Shown piece after piece: positions 32,978 through 43,616 of a stretch of DNA of 64,000 nucleotides; the first letter of the stretch is position 1, and each line of letters begins with the position of its first letter. The DNA is taken from NCBI GenBank assembly GCA_030581615.1, contig JAKTTT010000062.1:62001-126000 (forward strand), written 5' to 3'. The stretch comes from Alloascoidea africana. Lineage: Eukaryota; Ascomycota; Alloascoideomycetes; Alloascoideales; Alloascoideaceae. Below the pieces are notes generated by a model that made no database searches, was not told the DNA's origin, and saw only the letters and a list, made by a program, of their open reading frames with translations. The position numbers and the translations under genes are program-made.

Positions 32978-34066
32978 ATGGCTATTCTCGAGATGATTAT
33001 GCCCGAATGGGCTGCCCTTGGTACTGGTTCTATGAAACTCCCAGCACTAACTGCAGAATTTATCGGAGTCAACTCGACCTCCGAAATCCCAGAAGAGCTT
33101 CTTGATGTCGCAAAAGCTCTTGCCTTTGCAACTTTTGGTGGACTTCCTGGTCCATCTGAAACCTGGGTCAATGGCCTATTTATTGCCCTTTTTTCAATCT
33201 TCTTTATTGCGCACACCTTTGTCTTTTGCAAGAACTTGTCCAAAGGTCACTTGTTCCTTCCCAGTCTGAGCTTCATTGGATTCAACTTGCTCAACATTGT
33301 TGGATATGCGCTTCGTCTGGTCTGGAGCAAAAAATTTGTCAAACTTGATTGCGGAGTAGCCTCCACTGTTCTCATCATCATTTCTCATGTTGTTTTGGCA
33401 CATGCAAATGCAGTATTCTCTGTGAGACTTGGAGAATTCATCAACGCGAGACCATTCCAACACAAAATCTTCAAGTACTCTTTCGGGGTTGTTAACGGTT
33501 TTCTTGTTTTGGCAAGCGCGGCCGCCATTGCGTTCTCTGTTGTTCCCCAAGATCTTTTCCTTACACAAGGCCAATTTAACTTTTGTAAAATTGCCACAAG
33601 AATTGTTTCTGTTTTGATGGTCGTCTTTATTGCTGGTTTCCCTGTTGGTGTCTTGGCACTTGCCAAATTGATCCCAAAGGAGCGCAACAACGAGAAGGAA
33701 CAAGCCTTTTTGGATTCATGGATTCGAGACTTTGGCGTGCTTTCTTACTTTAGAGCACCACGAGCAATCGACCTCCAGAATTATCTTGTCGTCCAAGGAA
33801 ACGGTTCAACTAGAGGACATTGGTTTGTTGTTTTTAGTACTGCCGTCTTGCTCTTGATTGGAATGGTTTTCAAAACTGTTTCTACCTTCTATGACCAGCA
33901 AGTAGGTGGTGGTCCATTTGAACTTCCTGTGTGCCATTGGATTTTCAAGCCTGTTGTCATGTTCACAACCTATTCAGCTTTGGCTCTTGTTGTACAACTG
34001 GTTGTTTTGCTTATGAGAGCAGACTTGAGGTTCTACAAGTCATCAATGGTTCCATTCGAGTTTTAA
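32978..34066 (+). CDS. seven-TM membrane protein, possibly DUF3112-like
   Basis: A 362-aa integral membrane protein with about seven hydrophobic segments, the first near residues 66-83 (GLFIALFSIFFIAHTFVF). An N-terminal 60-residue region has a possible N-glycosylation site (NST). The pattern H-T-x-x-F...N-L-S-K-G-H...G-F...LRLVW in TM1-TM3, a second basic loop, and the late CHWIFKPVVMFTTY-x12-LLMRADLRFY recall the fungal DUF3112 family as I remember it (unknown function). RTA1-type lipid exporters are an alternative. No catalytic motif is seen. Codon use is even and biased to C-ending codons, suggesting good expression. It ends at FEF. Confidence 0.7.
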   Translation: MAILEMIMPEWAALGTGSMKLPALTAEFIGVNSTSEIPEELLDVAKALAFATFGGLPGPSETWVNGLFIALFSIFFIAHTFVFCKNLSKGHLFLPSLSFIGFNLLNIVGYALRLVWSKKFVKLDCGVASTVLIIISHVVLAHANAVFSVRLGEFINARPFQHKIFKYSFGVVNGFLVLASAAAIAFSVVPQDLFLTQGQFNFCKIATRIVSVLMVVFIAGFPVGVLALAKLIPKERNNEKEQAFLDSWIRDFGVLSYFRAPRAIDLQNYLVVQGNGSTRGHWFVVFSTAVLLLIGMVFKTVSTFYDQQVGGGPFELPVCHWIFKPVVMFTTYSALALVVQLVVLLMRADLRFYKSSMVPFEF

Positions 34067-35625
34067 GTCACTTGTATTCACCTCAATTTGGGTTGTGATG
34101 GGAGAGACACAATGCTTATAGCACACAAAGTCAATTAGTTAAGGAAGTACAGGCACACATAAGTTAAGTAGCAATAATCAAACGCAATTAATTATTGAGA
34201 TTTTGATGTAGATATATCATTCAATGGTGAGTTCGTAGTTTTCTATGGATACATTGATCCCAGCCGCTAATCCAAAAAAGAAAACTATAGTAGCAGATTG
34301 GAAAAGTGAAAAAGGCTCGTGCGTTTGTGGAAGTTACAGAGGCTTTTTATTTTTTCAAGCGCCGAGGCTTGTGGCCTGTTTTTGAGTATGCCGTTGATGG
34401 GCTAATACTGTCCTATTCATAATGCTGCATTTGCTTTTACATCACTGGAGCATTAAAGATGTTTGGTAATAAAGCGCTACAATGAAGAACGGCTTGGGAA
34501 ACAAACCTAGCAAGTTCAGCGTAAAGAGCGAATGCCACAATAGCCGAAAAATAGCACCCAAGTTATCTGCCAAGAATAATTACAAAACTTCTGCACTTTG
34601 TTACGGAATATTGACACAATTTTTCACTTTCTATCTCTCCATTATGATACTCTTCATGATAAGTTGCTACTACAGATGGCACACGATACGGCTCTCCTGC
34701 TGTGGTATTAATTTTATTGGTGCATGTTAATGATCAAATGCTTGAGAATGACTTGGTCTCAGCTAAATCACTTTGCCCATCCATGTTTCTAAGAGAAAAG
34801 GGTAAAAAATCAATGTAGCGGGATTGTCCTTGTGATTGTCGCCGGCATATCCTACTATGGAAGTGATACCAAGGGCCCATCCCGTCTTCATCATTTTTGG
34901 TGTGCTTATCTTTCCGCTTATAATGTTTTCTTGCGGCGGTCAGAGAACGCAAATAATTTCCTTATTCCTCTAGGATCTTTTTGGCTTCTCCTCGATTGAC
35001 GATACTGAAACAAAGAATCGAGATAGTGTGTGAAATCAAAAGAAATGGGGACAATGAGTTAACTTCGGAATTTTCCTATCTTGGCCACATTCATGTTTCG
35101 AACTATGTTTCGCTCCCCCAACAGTCAAAACTCTTTTCGGCACTTTGTGTCCCAAGCAGGGGTGGCCAAGATACGAGAGAACGCAGTGTCGATCACAAAT
35201 GGAGAGACTTTGAATCACAGTTTGAGATACAATTATGTCCAGCCTTGAATCCTGAACAAAAGGATGACAGGTTCAGTACAATAGTGGTCCAATAGTGGCA
35301 GCGTGAGACAGGATTTTAGCGTGAAGTGCCATTGGCTTATCTAGGCACCTTATCTTCAAGCATGCAAAACCTTTTTTCTCCATTTCGGCCTCTCAAACTA
35401 GACTTACACATGACACACAGAAATAATGCGCCGTGGATTCTGTGCGTTATGGGTCAAAAACATTTCAGTTTTTAACTTCATCGATTTGCTTTCTTCTTTT
35501 TTTTTTTTTCACCTTCTCTACACTCATCATCTCTACCAGCTTTAAAAGAAACACATCTGGCCTCCTGTTGTAGCTTTTATTTTTTCAGCTAGGCGCAACC
35601 CAGTGGATCAACAAAATTTTCAGTC
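34067..35625. other. 1.56 kb intergenic region upstream of the permease gene
   Basis: No supported gene; frames at 34482-34730 and 34981-35295 look accidental. Four GATAAG hexamers occur (34658-34663 plus; 34905-34910, 35336-35341 and 35349-35354 minus), the last two 13 bases apart. Poly-T lies at about 35494-35509. This is probably the nitrogen-responsive promoter of the FCY-type gene. Confidence 0.45.
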
Positions 35626-37200
35626 ATGTCACCACCACCTCAGGAACAAGTGCTGGGCGAGGAGAAAGATTTCTTGGTCAAAACCGATGTCACACAGGGC
35701 AAAGAGATTGAATCGAATTCACAATCTGATTTCGGCGATGTTGAACACCAGCACCAGACCCAGCCTGGAATATTTGGAGTAATCCAGCGAACGCTGCTGA
35801 CAATTGGGGGTGAAATTCGAGGAATCGAAAGGGTGCCAAGAGAAGAGCAAACCGACACCAAGATGTGGAATACGGCGTCGATGTGGTTTTCGGCAAACAT
35901 GGTCATTGCAACTTTCAGTTTAGGAGCTCTTGGTGTGGGGATATGGCGACTCAACTTTTGGATATGTTTTTTGACAATTATTTTCTTCAACTTGCTTGGG
36001 CTGTTGTCAGTTGCATTTTTCTCAACTTTTGGACCCAGAACAGGTCTGAGACAGATGGTTTTAACGAGATTCTTCATGGGATTTTGGGGACTCAAGATTT
36101 TTGCAATTCTGAACTGTATTGCGTGTATTGGATGGGGGTCGGTGAATACTATGGTAAGCGCTCAGTTACTGCACATGATTGGGAAGGGTTGTCCACCATG
36201 GGCTGGATGTCTAGTTATCGTGGTTCTCACAATTTTCGTTTCCATCTTTGGGTACGACATTATTCATCTTTACGAAAAATTCAGCTGGATTCCAAATGCG
36301 ATTGTCTTCATCATAATTGCTTCCAGGATGGGCATGTCCCATCAGTTTACACCTGGAGAGTGGACACATGGAGCAAACACAGCAGCGAACGTGCTCAGCT
36401 TTGGAGGAGCCATTTTCGGGTTTGCTACAGGATGGACCTCGTACGCTGCTGACTATACAGTCTACGTGAATCCGCAACAGATGAAGCCGTGGAAAGTGTT
36501 TTTCTCTATTGTATTGGGGCTGGGGACACCCTTGATTTGTGTCATGACCTTGGGAGCAGCTTGCGCTACAGGCATTTATTCAAATGAGGAATGGGCCAAA
36601 CTGTACAATGAAAAGTCGATTGGAGGATTGGTATACGCGATCCTCGTCAAGGACTCGCTTCATGGATTTGGCGAGTTTTGTATGGTCCTGCTTGCACTGT
36701 CCACGGTCGCGAACAACGTTCCCAACATGTACTCCTTGGCCTTAAGCGCCCAGGCCTTTTGGCATCCTTTCCAGAAGGTGCCCCGAGTGATCTGGTCGCT
36801 GTTCGGCAACTTTGCCACGCTGATTCTCGCCATCCCCGGGTACTCGCACTTTGAAGACGTCATGGACAACTTTATGAACCTCATTGGGTACTGGCTCGCG
36901 GTCTACTCGGCAATAGCGGTCTCGGAGCATTTTATCTGGAGACGCGGCTTCAAAGGTTACAACTTTGACGACTATGACAACTACAAAAAGCTCCCGCTCG
37001 GCCTCGCATCCACGTTCGGCTTCCTGTGCGGCGTGGCGGGCGCTGTGTGCGGAATGTGCCAGGTGTGGTTCACAGGCCCCATTGGCAAGCAGATCGGAAA
37101 CATGGGCGGAGGTGATATTGGATTCGAGCTGGCGGCCTCGTGGGCGTTTCTGGGCTTCAACGCGGCCCGGGCCGTCGAGCTTCGGATCGTGGGGCGGTAG
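35626..37200 (+). CDS. purine-cytosine permease (NCS1 family, Fcy2-like)
   Basis: A plasma-membrane nucleobase-proton symporter of 524 residues with about 12 membrane segments. The typical order is present: a hydrophilic N-tail, IRGIERVPREEQTDTKMWN, then MWFSANMVIATFSLGALG in TM1, FFSTFGPRTGLRQMVLTRF, and ASRMGMSHQFTPGEW. GWTSYAADYTVYVN is the conserved substrate-region loop. S. cerevisiae FCY2, FCY21 and FCY22 are paralogues and I cannot choose among them. A C-terminal GYNFDDYDNYKKLPLGLA is family-typical. GC content rises sharply in the last 400 bases (36780-37200). Substrates are likely cytosine, adenine, guanine and hypoxanthine by family knowledge. Confidence 0.93.
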   Translation: MSPPPQEQVLGEEKDFLVKTDVTQGKEIESNSQSDFGDVEHQHQTQPGIFGVIQRTLLTIGGEIRGIERVPREEQTDTKMWNTASMWFSANMVIATFSLGALGVGIWRLNFWICFLTIIFFNLLGLLSVAFFSTFGPRTGLRQMVLTRFFMGFWGLKIFAILNCIACIGWGSVNTMVSAQLLHMIGKGCPPWAGCLVIVVLTIFVSIFGYDIIHLYEKFSWIPNAIVFIIIASRMGMSHQFTPGEWTHGANTAANVLSFGGAIFGFATGWTSYAADYTVYVNPQQMKPWKVFFSIVLGLGTPLICVMTLGAACATGIYSNEEWAKLYNEKSIGGLVYAILVKDSLHGFGEFCMVLLALSTVANNVPNMYSLALSAQAFWHPFQKVPRVIWSLFGNFATLILAIPGYSHFEDVMDNFMNLIGYWLAVYSAIAVSEHFIWRRGFKGYNFDDYDNYKKLPLGLASTFGFLCGVAGAVCGMCQVWFTGPIGKQIGNMGGGDIGFELAASWAFLGFNAARAVELRIVGR

Positions 37201-37276
37201 TGCAGAGCTGACGGTGTAGAGTAGGGTAACTTATAGAATAGAACAGACACAACTAATCGATGACCTAATCCCAGAC

Positions 37277-37282
37277 CACGTG
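37277..37282. promoter_or_regulatory. CACGTG E-box before the propeller gene
   Basis: CACGTG in CCACGTGCGC, 95 bases before the ATG at 37377, inside a 176-base promoter. A bHLH factor site by motif only. Confidence 0.35.
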
Positions 37283-37376
37283 CGCACCTCCACGACACGG
37301 GACGCAACATCGCTGACTCCATACTCTCCTTCTCTTCTCTTTTCTCTTGCTACAACTCTTATCGTCTTTCCGATTG

Positions 37377-39570
37377 ATGTCTGCTTTGTTGTCTGATCTC
37401 TCTAAAGCCCCTGCTACTCCCGCCCCCGCGACTGCCGCTGCCAATGATAGAACCAAGATCACTCGCCAGTAAGCTTCGCGTTGCATGCCTGTTTTGCCTC
37501 TTTGCCTTCGTACTAACACAACCGCCCAACAGATCTATATCAACATCCTCTTCGGATCTTCTTGCCGCAGCTGCTAGATGGACCAAGTCTCGCTTTGCCT
37601 CGCCGCCCTCTGGACCCACATCTCCCGATCACCCTCACATAAGCCGCCAGAATCAAAACCTGCCGGAGCCCCAGATCCAGGAACGTGCAGCACCCTTATT
37701 TGTCCAGTTCGGGTTGCAGAACGAAGTATTGTTGGGGTTCCCCCATTCAGTTGAGTTGTGGGACTTTTTCCCTTATAGGTCTGAAATAGATCCTGTTCCT
37801 CAGCAAAACACCGGCGGTGTGCTTCATCTGATCGGGTTGATCCAAATCCCCGATGGTGAGATCATCCATGCAACGCCTATCAATTACTATCAGAAGCATG
37901 GCGAACCTGGTCCTGATTCCGAATACGTTGTGCTCTTACAGATCAGTCGCAATAACAGAGTGTTTTTTGAAGTACACATTTTCGGGAATGAACCAAAAAC
38001 CCTTTACAAGCAGCTTACTTTGCCCCCTTCCTCTATGGACGAAGACCAAACAACCTTCTTCGTACATGTCACGAACAAGTATTTTACAATTACCAGTGCC
38101 ACGGGTCAAATCACTCTTTTCGACTCTGTTGACCTCTATCCGATCTCCCTATCTGGAATCGAGACTGCTGTTGTGAATGGGTTGCCATTACTAGATATCC
38201 AGGACAGATTCCTTATCGTTAGTCCTACATCTCTCTCAAGTTCCAGAGATACAGCCACCACTCCTGCAGGTGCAATCGACTTGCCTAATAACGACGAAAT
38301 CACACCCGTGAGATTACCTCCTCCGGGCCCTCTTTTTGAACGGATTCTAAGCACACTCTCCTCGACTGCGGTCTCCTCAGCTCGTAGACTCAGCGACGCC
38401 GGCGTTGCTGGGATCAAACACTACTTCAACCCTCCTTCTCCTTCAGAGCCATTGCAACTGGACGCTGCTCGCAACATAGACAAGAAACGTGGTAAGCTTT
38501 TCTCTCCATTTGCGCTTAACCAATTGTTTCAATCGACTGCTGAGAAACGGTACATACAAGTCATTGATATACCTACACAAACCAGAATGGGCTTGTTTGC
38601 ACCTCCTTCTGGCGTTTCTTTTGTTTCTGTATCTCCTTACGACTCCATACTGGCCACTGTTTCTTCAAAAGGAGACTTGATATATCTTTGGGATCTTACT
38701 TTTATGCCTAGCGAAGTTGGTCTAATTGATAAGTACACTCGTGGTCTTAGTGGTGCTTCCGTATCCGAGATCATTTGGCAACAGAATAGTAATGGATTTG
38801 GCGTTGTCACCAAGAGAAACGGAAGCCTGCATTGGTTCAGCCGAAAGCTACATGAGCTGGGATCTGGGAAAATAGGCATTGACAGAAACATAAATAGGCA
38901 AACTTGGAAGCGAACAGGGAGCAATGTTGTTCAGGCAAAAGTTGGAACCAAAGTTGCAGAAATACTTCCTTCAAAAGGCGAGCTAAATAAAATGAGTTAT
39001 TTGATGAAACAAAGCAATGTCCTGGTTTACTGTAGAGATAACTTGCTCAAGGTTGTGAATCTTGAAACAGGAAAGTGCAATTGGAAGTATGAATTGCCTT
39101 GCGATGCTGTTCCTGGTGAATTGGCTCCTAAACACAGCACAACTGAACGAAGCGAAAAGACATCGAGAGATAAATTGGAGTCTGATGTTCAAAATGCAAC
39201 AAAAATAGATCCTTTATCGCAATTTGAGATAGAAACAAGCGAACCTACTATTCATGTAATCCGAGAAAAAAAAATGTATTACTCAAAGTATCCTGAGAAT
39301 CTCGACATACAAGAACATTTTGTCACTTTTGGAGATAAACTGGACTCTGAGCAGATGAATTTTGGCCGTGGACATGGCTCTGTGATTTTTGCTCCAGATA
39401 ATGGCAATATAGATGGGATCAAAAGGGCAATGGAGAGCGTACTGATCTATGACTCGGGTAGCAATCGTCCCCGTCTACACAGAATCGAAGATGTGAGAGT
39501 TGACAAGATCGACTCCGAGTTTGATTTAAACATACTGGACTTTGACGACGAGTATGCTATTGTTGATTAG
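37377..39570 (+). CDS. beta-propeller (WD40-like) protein, one intron
   Basis: Exons are 37377-37468 and 37533-39570. The 64-base intron has GTAAGC, a perfect TACTAAC at 37511 and a CAACAG acceptor. Splicing gives MSALLSDLSKAPATPAPATA, then RTKITRQSISTSSSDLLAA, and a 709-aa product. Blade-like segments are VLLGFPHSVELWDFFPY, TGQITLFDSVDLYPI and VSPYDSILATVSSKGDLIYL with WDLTF after it. The last resembles BCAS3/PROPPIN-type propellers (autophagy-linked), but I am not certain of the family. No membrane segment is seen. The unspliced frame from 37444 gives a false hydrophobic start (LRVACLFCLFAFVL) that could be mistaken for a signal peptide. The gene lies 176 bases after the permease stop. Confidence 0.75.
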
Positions 39571-40088
39571 TTCACACGTTGAACTCGGAGCGACGATTCT
39601 CTACTTTTTAACCACAAAATACATGATTGCAAAGCTGGCGATAGTAGCTTTGTCTCAAGTCGATTAAAGGGGCACCTTCCTTCATACCCATAAAGACCTG
39701 AAAAAAAATTTAAAAAGTAATTAATGAAACCAAAAAAACCTGAAAACACAAAAAGAAAGAAAAAAAACAAACAAGTTTTAAGGTGCACATACAGGAAATT
39801 AACGAAAAGATAAACATTTGATATATACTATTGCTGGGAATTGCCATATATATTGGCTGGGCGTTTTATTTTGCTATAACTAGGTTATTGTGTCAAGTTG
39901 ATCTTTTGTACTTCTGTTTTTTGGTGATGTAAAGCCAAACATCCAATCTTCTTCCTTCTTCAACGCGCTTTAGTTCTGGGACGCGTGGGAGTAAACTTCA
40001 TACTTGACGACTAAACAAAAGTGCTTCATTTGCAGCCATCTAAAACCCATTACATATATACCGTCAACCAGCCAGGTTCTATTTCTCG
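39571..40088. other. THO1 promoter region
   Basis: 518 bases, AT-rich. The A-rich part at 39700-39780 is probably the 3' flank of the propeller gene. No factor site stands out, and no gene is visible. Confidence 0.5.
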
Positions 40089-40856
40089 ATGGGGTACTCG
40101 ACGCAAACAGTTGCTCAGCTGAAGGAATTGCTAAAGACACGCGGTCTCTCCACTTCTGGAGTAAAGCAAGAATTGATTACAAGGCTTACTGAGGCTGACA
40201 AGCAACAAGAGAGCAGCGCTGTGTCTGAACCCACTGCTGCTCCAGAAGTTGAAAAAGCTCAAGTTGAGGACTCATCGAAATCCGAACAGATTACGGAAGC
40301 GGCCGATGCGACAGCAGCTGTGACAGAGGCTGCTCCAGCCTCAGGTCCAGCTCCAGTTGCTGAAACAGACCCAGCAGATAGCACAACATCAAAGACAACA
40401 AATGACCTTACGGAAAAGACTCTGACAATTAAGTATCCGGATCCAGAACCTGAACCAGTGAAAGAGTTGACACAAGAGGAGAAACTCGCCCAAACAGTTG
40501 AGAATCTCGAAAAGCAAATTGAGCGTGCGAAAAGGTTTGGCGATGCTGATGGACAAGACCAGGCTGAAAAAACCCTTGCTCGAATCCGCAAGTTTGGTCT
40601 TATGGACTCTGATGTAACTCCCACATCCCAAAGATTGAACAGTGAGTTGGGGACTGGCCATAATAATAGAAACCGCCATGGGAGAAGAGGTCAGGGTGCA
40701 AGACGAAATGGTGGAAGATTCAGAAACAACAACAATGGCCATTCGGGAAAGGACGCCTATCGAAATCTGGGAAGTTCCAGTGCTCCAAAACCTCCTAAAT
40801 TCAGTGCAGACGATGAGGAGAAAAGGAGGAAGCGAGCAGAGCGTTTTGGTGCTTGA
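40089..40856 (+). CDS. THO1: SAP-domain RNA-binding protein Tho1
   Basis: Tho1 (CIP29/SARNP family) is a nuclear RNA/DNA-binding protein linked to mRNP assembly and export with the THO complex and Sub2. The 255-aa product has a SAP domain at about 4-38 (TVAQLKELLKTRGLSTSG, then KQELITRL). A Glu/Ala/Thr-rich linker follows. The conserved second region is EEKLAQTVENLEKQIERAKR, then RIRKFGL. The C-terminus is an Arg/Gly/Asn-rich RNA-binding tail ending KRRKRAERFGA, the usual family ending. Length agrees with S. cerevisiae Tho1 (218) plus a longer linker. There are no introns. The gene converges with CDC20 across 167 bases. Confidence 0.9.
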   Translation: MGYSTQTVAQLKELLKTRGLSTSGVKQELITRLTEADKQQESSAVSEPTAAPEVEKAQVEDSSKSEQITEAADATAAVTEAAPASGPAPVAETDPADSTTSKTTNDLTEKTLTIKYPDPEPEPVKELTQEEKLAQTVENLEKQIERAKRFGDADGQDQAEKTLARIRKFGLMDSDVTPTSQRLNSELGTGHNNRNRHGRRGQGARRNGGRFRNNNNGHSGKDAYRNLGSSSAPKPPKFSADDEEKRRKRAERFGA

Positions 40857-41023
40857 ACAGAGCGAGATATACCACTATAAATCTTTTACTTTCTTTTTGT
40901 CTCGCAACCAAAACCAAAAAACAAACCAAGAAAAGAACGTATAATAGCAAGTTTTGTTTCCCTTTTTGTCTCCGATTGTTTATCTTTTATATTTCAATGG
41001 TATCGACATCATAAATTTTAGAA

Positions 41024-42811
41024 CTACCTAATCGTGCTAACTATTGTTTCTTTATTCTCCACAGAAAACCCTTTTGCGCGGACTTTTGCCGGTTCACAAA
41101 GTTTCCAAAACTTTAGACAATCATCCGTAGCGAGAGTTGCAAGAGTCGTTTCATCCGGTGAAAGACTTGAGTGAAGTATACGGTTGTCATGAGCTGGGAC
41201 TTCGAAAGTCTTGGTCAAGGAGGCGTAATCCCATATTACAAGTTTGTTATCAGGGTATCCATGTGTCGAAATTAGCTCTTTGTATTGCTTATTCCAATGA
41301 AGTGAAGTGACCTGGGAATCAGTCTCCAGCGAATTTACTCTGGAGCCAGTTGTAGAATTCCAGAAATGAATTGTTTTGTCTCTTGATCCACCACCAGTTG
41401 CTAGTAGATTGACTTTCCATGGACACCAAGCCATGGCTTTCACAGCAGATGAGTGATTTGTCTTGGTGAATTGGGGAGTTGTAGTGTCTCTATAATCCCA
41501 AATGTTGACAAGATTGTCATTTCCTCCACTTGCCAACTGACTCCCATCTGCTCTCCATTGCAAACCACAAATCTCAGATTGATGGTTGCACATTTGTGAC
41601 ACCTTGTGTTCTGCTATTCGCACATCATTGTTCCATATAATACCGTCTCTTGAACCAGTTGTCAAGATATGTTGGTTCCACGTCAGAACCCCAACTCTTG
41701 TAGGATTTACGCGCATTTTTCTCAGCATTTTAACTTTTTCAACATCCCAGATCATCACATTTCCATCTGAAGTGCCTATAGAGAGATAATGACCTTCCTG
41801 TGACCACTTTAAGGAGGAAAGGTAGCCATGGGGCTCTCCATACTCCATCAACATAAAAACCTGCCCAGTTTCAGCATCCCAGATGTAAACACTGCTTTCA
41901 AGAGCAATAGCTACTTTATTCCCAGAAGACCAGTCCAGCAAATAGAGATAATAATCATCAAGGAGACCCGGTGCATCCAAAACTATATCTGGAGAGCGGG
42001 ATATTCTTCTCCTTTGTCTACCTGAGACTCTACTACCACCACCAATCAAAAGGTCTTTATTGTATAGCGTTTTGAAGTCTATAGGCCCTTTCGGTTGTGG
42101 TGGTTGAACTTGAAACTCTAGAATTCTTGTACTTTTGAAAAAATCAAATCCACAGGCCTGTGCGATTGTCGCTTTATATCCAAAGTTTGGAGATACTTTT
42201 CTCAATTTTGGCGGTGAGCTGAGAAAACGCGAATCGATAAGACGAGACGAGGGAGAAATAACGTTGAATTGTGTTAGATTCTTGTTTCTGATTTTTCTTG
42301 GGCTTGTAAAGGTCAGTTTCGATATTCCAGAGGTTGTTGAAGCCGGAATATACCGATCTCCATGCAATGTTATTCTATTAGGAGTTTTTCTTAAAGATTT
42401 AACTCTCGGAGATCCTGTACGCCCGGTTGACTTTGTGTTTCCTATATCGGAGCCTCTGTGATGTAGTTTCATTGTGGGTGAGAAGGGTGAGGAAAGGAGA
42501 TCCATAGTACAATTTGGTGAAACATTGTTGTCCCAATCATCAGTCACCACATCAAATCTAATTGGAGTTTGTGTTAATGCTAGTGTACTAGCACTATTAT
42601 GATGTTGTTGTTGGACAGGGGTTGAAAATGTTGTAGATTCTCTAGTTGTTCCTGAGTTTGGCGTTTGCAACAACAATGACAGCGGCTCTGACACAATTGG
42701 ACTGTATGGTGAGTCATTAACTTTAGATTTGCATTTTGATCTTTTTGTCTGTGACTTAATCGGAGAAGATGAAAGGAATTTGGCAGCATTCATTTTCCAG
42801 ATAATTAGCAC
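41024..42811 (-). CDS. CDC20: APC/C activator Cdc20
   Basis: Cdc20 activates the anaphase-promoting complex and picks its substrates in mitosis. The C-box DRYIP is at 152-156. The propeller entry is RRRISRSPDIVLDAPGLLDD then YYLYLLDWSSGNKVAIAL, nearer to Cdc20 (LDAPG) than to Cdh1 (LDAPEL). WD repeats with ASGGNDNLVNIWD, WCPWKVNLLATGGGSRDKT and TLATLATDDCLKFWK follow. The last residues are Ile-Arg, the IR tail that docks on the APC/C. The N-terminus MLIIWKMNAAKFLSS offers a second start at M7, which fits family alignments better. A Ser/Pro-rich stretch (30-150) has many SP/TP sites for CDK control. No clear KEN box is seen. Product up to 595 aa. Confidence 0.92.
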   Translation of the reverse strand: MLIIWKMNAAKFLSSSPIKSQTKRSKCKSKVNDSPYSPIVSEPLSLLLQTPNSGTTRESTTFSTPVQQQHHNSASTLALTQTPIRFDVVTDDWDNNVSPNCTMDLLSSPFSPTMKLHHRGSDIGNTKSTGRTGSPRVKSLRKTPNRITLHGDRYIPASTTSGISKLTFTSPRKIRNKNLTQFNVISPSSRLIDSRFLSSPPKLRKVSPNFGYKATIAQACGFDFFKSTRILEFQVQPPQPKGPIDFKTLYNKDLLIGGGSRVSGRQRRRISRSPDIVLDAPGLLDDYYLYLLDWSSGNKVAIALESSVYIWDAETGQVFMLMEYGEPHGYLSSLKWSQEGHYLSIGTSDGNVMIWDVEKVKMLRKMRVNPTRVGVLTWNQHILTTGSRDGIIWNNDVRIAEHKVSQMCNHQSEICGLQWRADGSQLASGGNDNLVNIWDYRDTTTPQFTKTNHSSAVKAMAWCPWKVNLLATGGGSRDKTIHFWNSTTGSRVNSLETDSQVTSLHWNKQYKELISTHGYPDNKLVIWDYASLTKTFEVPAHDNRILHSSLSPDETTLATLATDDCLKFWKLCEPAKVRAKGFSVENKETIVSTIR

Positions 42812-43616
42812 TCCTGCCTAGTGCTAACCAAATAAAAATATCCAAGTAAAAGAAAAAAAAAAGAAAGTTCAATTGGTTACTGTCCTATATCAATTCCATC
42901 GACCAGTTAAATAATTCACGCGACAATACTCAAGTAAGAAGTATTGAGAACAAGTAAGTATTGGGTAGTAATGGTGGACACAAAAACGGTGGGTTGTTTA
43001 CGTGTTTCCCAAAGGAGTAACCATGCATCTCGCATTTCATTCTGGAATGCTTTCTGTAGAACGGACAAAACTTCTGCGACAACATCGAAAAGGGATAAGT
43101 CGGTACTTTAGATAAGAAAATCATGAAGTTCTTAATTCTTTGAATGGTTAGAAAAAGCATAAACATAGGCAACCCCTATATGATCACAATTACCAATTCC
43201 AAGAAGAAACCAACAATCTGGAATAGCTTTACATCCACACACTGTTCTACAAGCCATGGAAACAAATAGTCACAAAAGGCAATTAGCGTTAGTATTATAT
43301 TCAAGAAGTACAGGATCAACGACAACTATAAAAATAGTAATCATAAAAATAAAAAAAAAGAGAAGGTCGTTAGGAATAAAATCAAAGATACGAGGTTTAA
43401 GACCAAACTCCGGATGCTGGTAAATAACCGACCAAAATCAACCCATGGTTTCCACCATTGCGGACAGACCTTCTTCCGTTTTCCAATAAAAAACGAGAAT
43501 TCTAGTTAGTCGCGTTTTGTGTTTTTAAAGTTGAGAAGGATAGTCTCAACGTGTACAAATATACTCTAATGCAGCAGCATATCATGTCTTTCAAATAAAT
43601 ACCTTCTTCAATAATC
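42812..43616. other. 805-base intergenic region, CDC20 promoter
   Basis: AT-rich. CACGCGA near 42917 resembles an SCB/MCB-type cell-cycle site, a weak match. The frame at 42930-43172 looks accidental. No gene is supported. Confidence 0.45.

Noticed and set aside
37444-37532. Signal peptide on the beta-propeller protein
   Set aside because: The hydrophobic stretch is translated intron; a GTAAGC donor, TACTAAC branch and AG acceptor remove it.
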